The notes under the pieces are model-generated. The model ran no database searches. It saw only the letters and a list, made by a program, of their open reading frames with translations, and was not told the DNA's origin. Shown here in pieces: positions 57,422 to 64,000 of a stretch of 64,000 nt of DNA (its first letter is position 1; every line of letters starts with the position of its first letter). Made by a program: the position numbers and the translations under genes. Source of the stretch: Zantedeschia hybrid cultivar (taxonomy: Eukaryota > Streptophyta > Magnoliopsida > Alismatales > Araceae); assembly GCA_030544215.1 (NCBI GenBank), contig JARZZO010000003.1:28152379-28216378 (forward strand). The letters run 5' to 3'.

Positions 57422-58477
57422 GAGCAAGAATTGTATGAACCAAGCCTACGTATGGCATTGTAGACTTAGGCATATTGGTGAAAGTAGGTTGCAAAAGTTG
57501 CACAAACATAGATATTTGAATGCATTCGATTATGAATCGTTTGCGACATGTGAGTCCTACCTTATGTGAAAGATAGCAAAATCTCCATTTACTGGACATG
57601 GAGAACGTGCCAAAGACATTTTGGAACTAATACATACAGTTGTATGTGGTCCAATGTCCACTCAAGCGAAATGTGGCTTTTCATACTTCATCACGTTCAT
57701 CGATGACTTCTCAAGATTCGGCTATGTGTACTTAATGAAGTACAAGTCAGAAGCATTTGAGAAGTTCAAAGAGTTCGAGAATGAGGTAGCGAAGCAGTTA
57801 GGAAAGAGTATTAAAGCTCTTTGATCAGATCGGAGAGAAGAATACTTGAGTACTAATTTCACATAATTCTTAAAGGATGAAATGTATCCTCTCTTAGCTG
57901 ACCCCTCCATATACACCACATATGAATGGTGTATTTGAAAGGAGGAATCGCACCTTGTTGGACATGGTGCGATCCATGATATGCTTTTCGAGATTATCAG
58001 TGTCTCTCTGGAGGAATGCTCTAGAGACAGTAGCATACCTACTGAACAGAGTACCCAATAAGTCTATGGCCTCTACTCTATATGAGATATGGAAAGATAG
58101 GAAACCAGAATTTAAACATGTTAAAGTCCAGAGTTGTCCTGCTCATGTAAAGAGGCATGATCCAGACAAGTTGGAATCATGAATTGATAAATGCAGGTTT
58201 GTGGGATATCCAAAGGAAACCTATGGATACTACTTTTACCATCCTGGTAAACAAAAGGAGTTTGTCGCCAGGAAGGCAATCTTCTTGGAAGAAGAATACT
58301 TTCTCCAGGCGGACAGTGGGAGTAAAATAGTACTATAAGAGGTTCTAGATTCCCAAACAGCTACAATATCATCGGATGAGATATCAATTCCTGAATATGT
58401 TCAGGTACACACAGATGAGCCTTGTAGATCTGGTAGAGTACCTAAACTATCTGAACGATAGGTGGGACATATCGCTA
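57422..58477 (+). pseudogene. Copia B integrase region, broken
   Basis: This continues the copia-B body interrupted by Tat1. A pre-integrase His-Cys domain opens it (WHCRLRHIGESRL, then CESYLM and a stop). The integrase core follows with FIDDFSRFGYVY (first catalytic Asp region) near 57695 and SDRREEYLS near 57820. Another stop comes before FERRNRTLLDMVR near 57930. Then come SLWRNALETVAYLLNRVP and the C-terminal FVGYPKETYGYYFY. Several TGA, TAG and TAA codons break the frame. It ends where Tat2 begins. Confidence 0.85.
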
Positions 58478-59781
58478 TGAGTGCTTAAAATGAACGTGTG
58501 ATTAACATGAAAAATCTATGTTATTTAGGTGCAAAATAATGCCTATTAAAAAGAAACTACGTGAAGTGATCGCCAGAAACTTTTAACTTAAAAGTTTTAA
58601 AAGAAAGTTTGATCGCCTACCTGTTTAAACGCGGAAGATATTGAGTCCTTGATTCCCCCTCTTCGGCCGGCTGAAGAAAGAGAGCCCTTCATTTTCTTTT
58701 GTTCTTGTTGTTGGATTTGAATTTGAGGATTGTCCAGAATTCTGGTGATTTGCTTGATTTCCTTCCTTTTTGATTCTTCTTTTTGCAGCTCGCAGAAATA
58801 TAGAAAGAAATGAAGAAATGATGATGAAAATTTAAGCAGAAGCAGTATCCATTCTAATCAAAGTTTTGAACATGCAACTAAATAGCAAACTTACTTGTTG
58901 GGATGGCTTTTGAAACTCCTTAATCAAATGGGTTTTAAAAAAAAAATGATGTTGTGGTGTGTTGTATGGAGTGATGATGAAGAATGCAAATTAATAAAAT
59001 GAAAATGAAAATGCAGAAATGAAACACTTATGCCGAATTGATGAAGCCTTGAATTGGATGAAGAACGGACGCCGACTTCTGGAAACAGCAGCGCTTCGGC
59101 GTTTGGATGTCGTTGCTTCGATCTTCAATCACTAACTCTGATTCTAACTTCTCTCTCTCTTTTTTTTTTTAACTTTCAAGATACAAGGTATTTATAGACT
59201 TCTTCTGCGTCCACGGATTTACATGGAGAAACTTAGAATTTATCCATCTTAACCAACAGATAAATACAGATTAATTCATCTTTATCTGTAATTATCTAAA
59301 ACGCGTCCACATTGGCTGACGCTTTTCAGATTAATTAAGATAAAGATAAACATCCGAGAAAACTTATCTTTATCTGTATTAGCTAAAACGCGTCTACATG
59401 TGTAGACGTCTTTTACACTAATTAAGATAAGGATAAACATCCGGAAGAGAAGTTGAAATAGCCTAGGAAACCTAAAACGCGTCAACTCATGCAAACGCCT
59501 TTTAGCTAATTAACCAACTGATTAAAATTCAAATTTAAACGTTAAAATAAGAATAAAGTCTAAATGGCGTCCACACAGATAGACGTCTTTTAGACTTCTT
59601 CATATTTTAACTGAAATTTGAGTTAAAATCAATTTAATTGATTAACTTAAACATGTCTATTAAACCCGACACTCAAAAAGATGAATAAAAATTAATCAAT
59701 GATTAAATAACAAACCATTCTGAGGCATTATTATATGATATGAAATTTATTCGAAATGACGTCAAAATTAGCGTGTCTACA
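58478..59781 (-). repeat. 3' LTR of Tat2, a relative of Tat1
   Basis: It starts TGAGTGCTTAAAATG on the plus strand and ends GCGTGTCTACA, 1304 bp, clearly more diverged from the Tat1 LTRs than those are from each other. The sequence after it (59782 on) matches the Tat1 3' region, so Tat2 also lies on the minus strand and its body runs out of the window. The candidate duplication is cgcta at 58473-58477; its partner is outside. Confidence 0.85.
59296..59593. repeat. Four interrupted palindromes in the Tat2 LTR
   Basis: Units lie at 59296-59329, 59383-59416, 59472-59505 and 59560-59593. They are orthologous in position to those in the Tat1 LTRs. Centres and arms have changed, but the spacing has not. 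Confidence 0.85.
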
Positions 59782-61124
59782 GCTGCCTTACCTTGGCATC
59801 GTCTTTGCAAGGGAATGAAATGGAATGGAATGTACTGAAAAGGTGATGCCAAGGTGTGATGAGACACGCTCTTAACATCACATGATTGGAATTTTTCTCA
59901 AAATCATCAATGAAGATAGTTCAAGGAGATCAATGGAATCAATCATGTCTGGATGAGGTAGACAAGAAAATAAAATAAGGTCGATCAACCTCTACAGAGT
60001 GGGAAGTACCCCAGGTCGTAGACACTGTAGGTTTCATAATGGGGAGCGTTTGCCAACCAATGTGGACATGCTGCAGCCATGATGGATCTTAAAAGAAAAA
60101 CAAGAAATATTAGATAAAGAATCCAAGATAGGATAAAATTCCAATGATATCTTCAAGCGAACCTCAAAGATAATCAAGATACTCAATTCAGAATGGAATA
60201 TTTCATATCATGTTTGAATTGTTTGATTTAATGGTCTGAAACTTAATCAACAATTAATTTTTATCACAATGATTTCAAGGTCCTACATGATGCATGCTGG
60301 GCTAAAAGAAAAATATAAAGTCAAATAAAATATAAATTAATCAAGGATAATATTGTTAAATTATCATTAATGAGTCAAGATACCAGTTCTTATAATCCAG
60401 TGCTAAGCCGAAGCTCGTTTATCTACGCACCATTTCACAAAAGATGGAACCATCGTCCTTACTAATTAACAATCCAACGGCCTATCCGTGCGATTAAGAC
60501 TCCTCTGGAATTATCACTGTTTTTGTTGTAGGGGAACTCAAATTCCAGTTTCATAAAAAACACAAGGTCCTTGATATAATCTAATAAATACTTAGCATAT
60601 ATAGTAATTATGATAATGCACAATAATTACATGAAAGGAATACAAGGGTAGAGATAACCGTCTTTTTAGCCACGGTCAGGACTTCTTGAACTCCATAGTG
60701 GGATCTTCTTGATATTTCCAGCTTTACTTGAATTTCCTGAATTTCTTGCAATCAAAATTATTAATAATTCCAAACATCAAAAACCACAGAATTTCGGATA
60801 AATCACAGAAAGGCTGAAACGCGTCGTGTCGAGCAGACGCCATTCAATGTTAAAAGGCGGCGGTTCTCCTCGATGCCTTTTACTCACAGAAACAGGTTTC
60901 TGACTGTTCTCTACTCGGATTCCAACTCTACCAATGCACATCCCTTTTCCAATCCGGAAAAGTCTTCCTAGGATCGCAATTCCTTCTATATAAACACCTT
61001 TAGGTTGTTCCCAAACAATCCTACCATAATCGAAAGATCCTAGGTTGAGTTTTCTTCCAAAGTTTCAAGGTTTCTTCAAAGATTCCAAGGTTTCCAAGCT
61101 TCAGGAAGAACTCCGAAAAAGAGG
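59782..61124. other. Tat2 3' region and promoter of the PMD-like gene
   Basis: 59782-60938 is homologous to Tat1 44063-45236, including two 34-bp units (60814-60847 and 60850-60883). At 60939 the similarity stops abruptly. A TATA box (TATATAAA, 60987-60994) follows, placed for transcription into the PMD-like gene at 61125. The 5' UTR has repeated ttccaagg/tttcaagg words. Confidence 0.7.
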
Positions 61125-62499
61125 ATGGATTCTTCAAACAAGAGGATGAAGATGTCCCTAGAGAAGTTCTCCGACGTGGAAAATCACCTCAATGGAAGAG
61201 ATCCCAATCTTCAAGTAAGTTAAATCAACTTCCCTTCAATTCTTCTTCTTGTTTTTCGTGTTCTTCATGATCTTCATGTTCTTCCCTTTTTTTCAGAATT
61301 ATCCCATGTTTCCCGGCCCAAGGAAGTTAACCTCTCTCCCTTGGATTCGTAAACTTGCAAAAAGTGTTAAGCTTTCCATGCAAGTCTTCATATCCAAGTG
61401 GAATCTTCAAGGTCTTGTGGTGCTTGCCAAACATTACAAGAGCGCGAACATAGATTGGGCGGCTATGGGTGCCTTGATCGAGTGGTGGCATCCCCAAACT
61501 CATACGTTCTTCTTCCAAGACTTCGAGTGCACAATCCTTTTGGAGGAGGCGGAGCTTCTATTAGGTCTCCCAAAGACCAAAGATAACAAAGATAAGATAG
61601 CTTTGACAAGAGAGAGAATCACCGGTCAACAATTGTTGACATCAATTATGAAGGATCCTTCAGAAGCTAAAGGATGCCTTACCAAGAAGGGGATCAATCT
61701 TGCAAAGCTCACTGAGTGGACTCTATATGAAATTGATGATCTAAGGGAGAATGAAGCGGAGGATGTGACGAAAGCTTTCGTTACATGCCTTGCCGGTGCC
61801 TTGTTCTTCCCTGCGCAGGATAATATCGTAGAAGATGATCAGGTTAGTGCTATATGCGCAATCTTCGAAGGTAAATCCATTAGCACTGCACTCTTGGCAT
61901 ATCTTTACAGCGGGCTTTCTGCGGCATCTGTGGGTCGTCCTCCCTATGGGTGCATGTTACTTTTTGCCTTGTGGGTTGAACTTCACTTCAAGTTCGAGTA
62001 CTGCAAGAAGAGGCCTCTGAATCCATCTCAAATCTTCTTGAATAGTCCAATTCATTGCATTGCTAACATTGTAAAGTTTAATGAGCACATGGTCAACAAG
62101 GTTCCAAAACTCAAGACCCGGGCCGACTAGAGAGAGTATTTAAAGCTCATGACGTCCGACATATTTGACTCGTCTCCGCTTGCTCTTGTTGGAAAGCCTG
62201 TTTGGGTGCGCCGTGCAGCGGGAACGGATCTCAAGTTGATTGGAACCACCGAGTTCGTGTTATACAATCCCCATTGGTGCCTTACTCAACTTAGCTTGGG
62301 CCGTCGTGAATTCCTTGAGTTCTCTCTCACATCTCCAATCAAGAAGTGTGGTTTGGAATCCGACAAAGATTATGAAGCCATACAAATTATCACCACCTTG
62401 TGGAACCTTGGCTTTAGTTACCGTGTAAAATCCTCTAAAGATAGAGATAGAGGATTAAAATTTCCTTACCTTAAAGGTCTTCATGAAATTCTTCCTTAA
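61125..62499 (+). pseudogene. PMD/DUF7745-like gene, antisense in Tat2, one stop codon
   Basis: Plant-mobile-domain proteins occur both as host nuclear proteins (MAIL1/MAIN) and as extra genes in transposons; their biochemical role is poorly known. Exon 1 (61125-61214, MDSSNKRMKM) joins exon 2 (from 61297) in frame across an 82-bp GTAAGT...TTTCAG intron. Exon 2 has ALIEWWHPQTHTFFF, then ILLEEAELLLGLP, typical of the PMD/DUF7745 N-terminal half. Further on are FPAQDN, YLYSGLSAASVGRPP and a WVELHFKFEY segment. A single TAG at 62128 interrupts the frame, which then continues unbroken to 62499 (about 122 more codons, including WVRRAAG). A T-run follows at about 62514-62535, and AATAAA lies near 62557. 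Without the stop the protein would be about 430 residues. Confidence 0.75.
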
Positions 62500-63164
62500 A
62501 TGTCCTCTTTCTCTTTTTTTTTTTTTTTTTTTTTGATGTAATAAAGGATTTCATTGAATAAAGAATGATTTTTCATGCCTTGAAATCTTTCCTTAACTTT
62601 CTGTGATGTGCCCATGATTTTTCCTTTAGTAAAAACTTGATTTTTCCTGAAAATCTGACAATTCGGGTTCTGTAAAATTCAAAACGCGTCCACTCAGAAA
62701 GACGCCTTTCAACCATAATTCATTTTCCAAATATTCAATTTAATTCTCAAAAACCTGATTTAAAGGTTAAATTGCGTCCACTACACCAGATGCCTTTCAA
62801 CTCTCTCTCCTACTTTTTCCAGGATTCTGCCATTAATTCCGTGATTAATCCCCTAAAACGCGTCTTGATATTAAGACGCCTTTCATCATTATCCTCTGTA
62901 CAACTCTGACCAGAATTGGCGGTAATCTGAAACACGTCATCATCTGTAGACGTCTTTCAATGAAGTTCAAACAACTGTCCTTGCCGCCTCAACTTATGCG
63001 CCCTAACATGCGTCTGTCTGAGTCGACGCCTTTTAACCTTTCGTTTACAGACCCGCGAAAGCCCCCCTTTCTTCCTTACTTTTCCCTTAGCTTTCTCTCT
63101 CTTCACCGAACTCCGAGCTCCGGCGACCTCGCTCTCTTTCCCTCAAAAACTCCCTTTCTTGATC
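62500..63164. repeat. Intergenic region with five interrupted palindromes
   Basis: Between the two PMD-like genes lie 34-bp units at 62679-62712, 62767-62800, 62853-62886, 62927-62960 and 63003-63036. They stand about 75-88 bp apart, like a loose array. A CT-rich stretch at 63060-63150 precedes the second gene and resembles a plant 5' UTR. Confidence 0.8.
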
Positions 63165-64000
63165 ATGGAACGCGGCGAGGGCTCTAGAAAAATGAAGGCC
63201 TTGGCCAAGAGGCGGCGAAGGCATGAGGAGGAAGTTCCCGAGGAGGTTCCGGCGGCGCTAGCCGAGGTGGCGACATTTTTGGAGGAGGAGATCCCTCCAC
63301 CGGCGCCTATAGCCATGGAAGAGGAAGAGGAGGGCGACCTCCACACGGTAAGTTCCCTATGGGATGAATGGGATGAGAAAAAGAGGGTATAAAGGGGTTC
63401 TCCAAGAACCCGGAATCGGGCTTTGAAAGGCGTCCAGACCAGGTGACGCAATTCAAAAGGCGTCACCCTGGGCTGACGTCTTTTAAGGTTAATTCCGAAT
63501 TTTTAATTAGGTAGAAAATAAGTTTGAATTGCGTCAGGGCATCTTGACGTGTTTTGAAAAACGTCTATATGTTCTGACGCCTTTCAAAACAGAACTGTTT
63601 TTCCTGTTTTTATTCATTACTGACCCTATTTTTTATGTTTTTTATTTGCAGGGAGTGATGAGGTCTAGGATTAGTTGGGACTTAGTGATAGGGGCCTATA
63701 GGGGTCTCCCAGATTTCCAGAAGGCGCGCCTGCGCCGGATGGGGTTCGGTGAGATACTAGATATCGAGCCATTTTGGCTCGATCTGGTCTTGCTGCAGGC
63801 GCTTAGGTAGCGTTGGCACGCAGAGAGTCAGGCATTCCTAATGCCCTGGAGACATATGATCCCCACTTTAGAGGATGTGGCCAGGATCACTGGCCTCAGG
63901 GTAGAGGGCCGGCCTGTGAGTGGGGTGACTTACCCCAACTACCAGGGATTAGCAGAGGCTCTACTAGGGATAGAGGTATCTAGCATAGGTAGGGAGTCCA
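63165..64000 (+). pseudogene. Second PMD gene, cut by window end, one stop codon
   Basis: Exon 1 (63165-63347) starts MERGEGSRKMKALAKRRRR, a basic possible nuclear signal, followed by a Glu/Pro/Ala-rich stretch. The intron is 63348-63651 (donor ACG/GTAAGT, acceptor TTTGCAG), phase 0. Exon 2 reads GVMRSRISWDLVIGAYRGL, then FWLDLVLLQALR. It meets a TAG at 63808 and continues in frame RWHAESQAFLMPW, then TLEDVARITGLRVEGRPVSG. The last part is the classic plant mobile domain (aminotransferase-like PMD) signature, where L.AL.ERW is expected at the stop. Four 34-bp units lie in the intron. It lies on the same strand as the gene before it and is antisense to Tat2, if Tat2 extends this far. Confidence 0.78.
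63423..63587. repeat. Four interrupted palindromes inside the PMD gene intron
   Basis: Units lie at 63423-63456, 63453-63486, 63524-63557 and 63554-63587. They form two overlapping pairs, each overlapping by four bases. All four are inside the 304-bp intron; none touches the exons. Confidence 0.85.

Noticed and set aside
57722..58036. Minus-strand frame of 104 codons
   Set aside because: It is the antisense shadow of the copia-B integrase remnant.

Overview
The window is nuclear DNA of a flowering plant. It is dominated by transposable elements inserted into one another. The evidence is plant-type Ty1/copia and Ty3/gypsy LTR retrotransposons with tRNA primer sites, a hAT transposon with a spliced BED/DUF659 transposase, a CACTA end, a tRNA-derived SINE, and decayed exons of two plant genes (GH27 alpha-galactosidase and MAP65). 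Nothing visible fixes the family or species. No intact host gene is present.

Left nest (1-28492). Position 1 lies inside a reverse copia LTR (family A) that ends at 1272. A hAT element (about 1859-28484) carries a broken transposase gene whose CT-rich first intron has received everything else. A gypsy-type solo LTR (T1, 3040-25316, TSD cccga) sits in that intron. A copia-A element (3122-23288, TSD tagga) sits in T1. Copia A contains a large non-autonomous gypsy element (5795-14123, TSD aaatg), and its 3' LTR contains a second solo LTR of the T family (T2, 19323-21844, TSD tattc). All four LTR-element junctions resolve to exact 5-bp duplications.

Middle (28493-33356). This is low-copy-looking DNA with minus-strand alpha-galactosidase exon remnants, a SINE with a 10-bp TSD, and plus-strand MAP65 exon remnants.

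Right nest (33357-64000). A CACTA terminus with subterminal repeats is interrupted by a gypsy element (LTR 34371-34933, decayed gag). That gag holds a copia-B solo LTR (35346-36912) and a longer copia-B element (from 37965). Copia B is split by a nearly intact, young Tat-lineage gypsy element (Tat1, 42730-57416; gag-PR-G-patch and RT-RH-aRH-INT on the minus strand) and by a relative (Tat2, from 58478) whose right side leaves the window. Tat2 carries two antisense, intron-containing plant-mobile-domain (PMD) type genes, each with one premature stop.

The most unusual signal is a family of 34-bp interrupted palindromes with fixed 12-10-12 geometry. The arms are close to CTRAAxxGCGTC and GACGCxxTTTAG, and the 10-bp centre is variable. 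I count 52 copies by eye. They lie in the non-coding parts of the Tat elements, in both T-family solo LTRs, and around and inside the PMD genes. I saw none in coding sequence or in the copia, hAT, CACTA or non-autonomous gypsy elements. Several overlap by 3-4 bp, giving a period of about 30 bp. I do not recognise this module from any described system.
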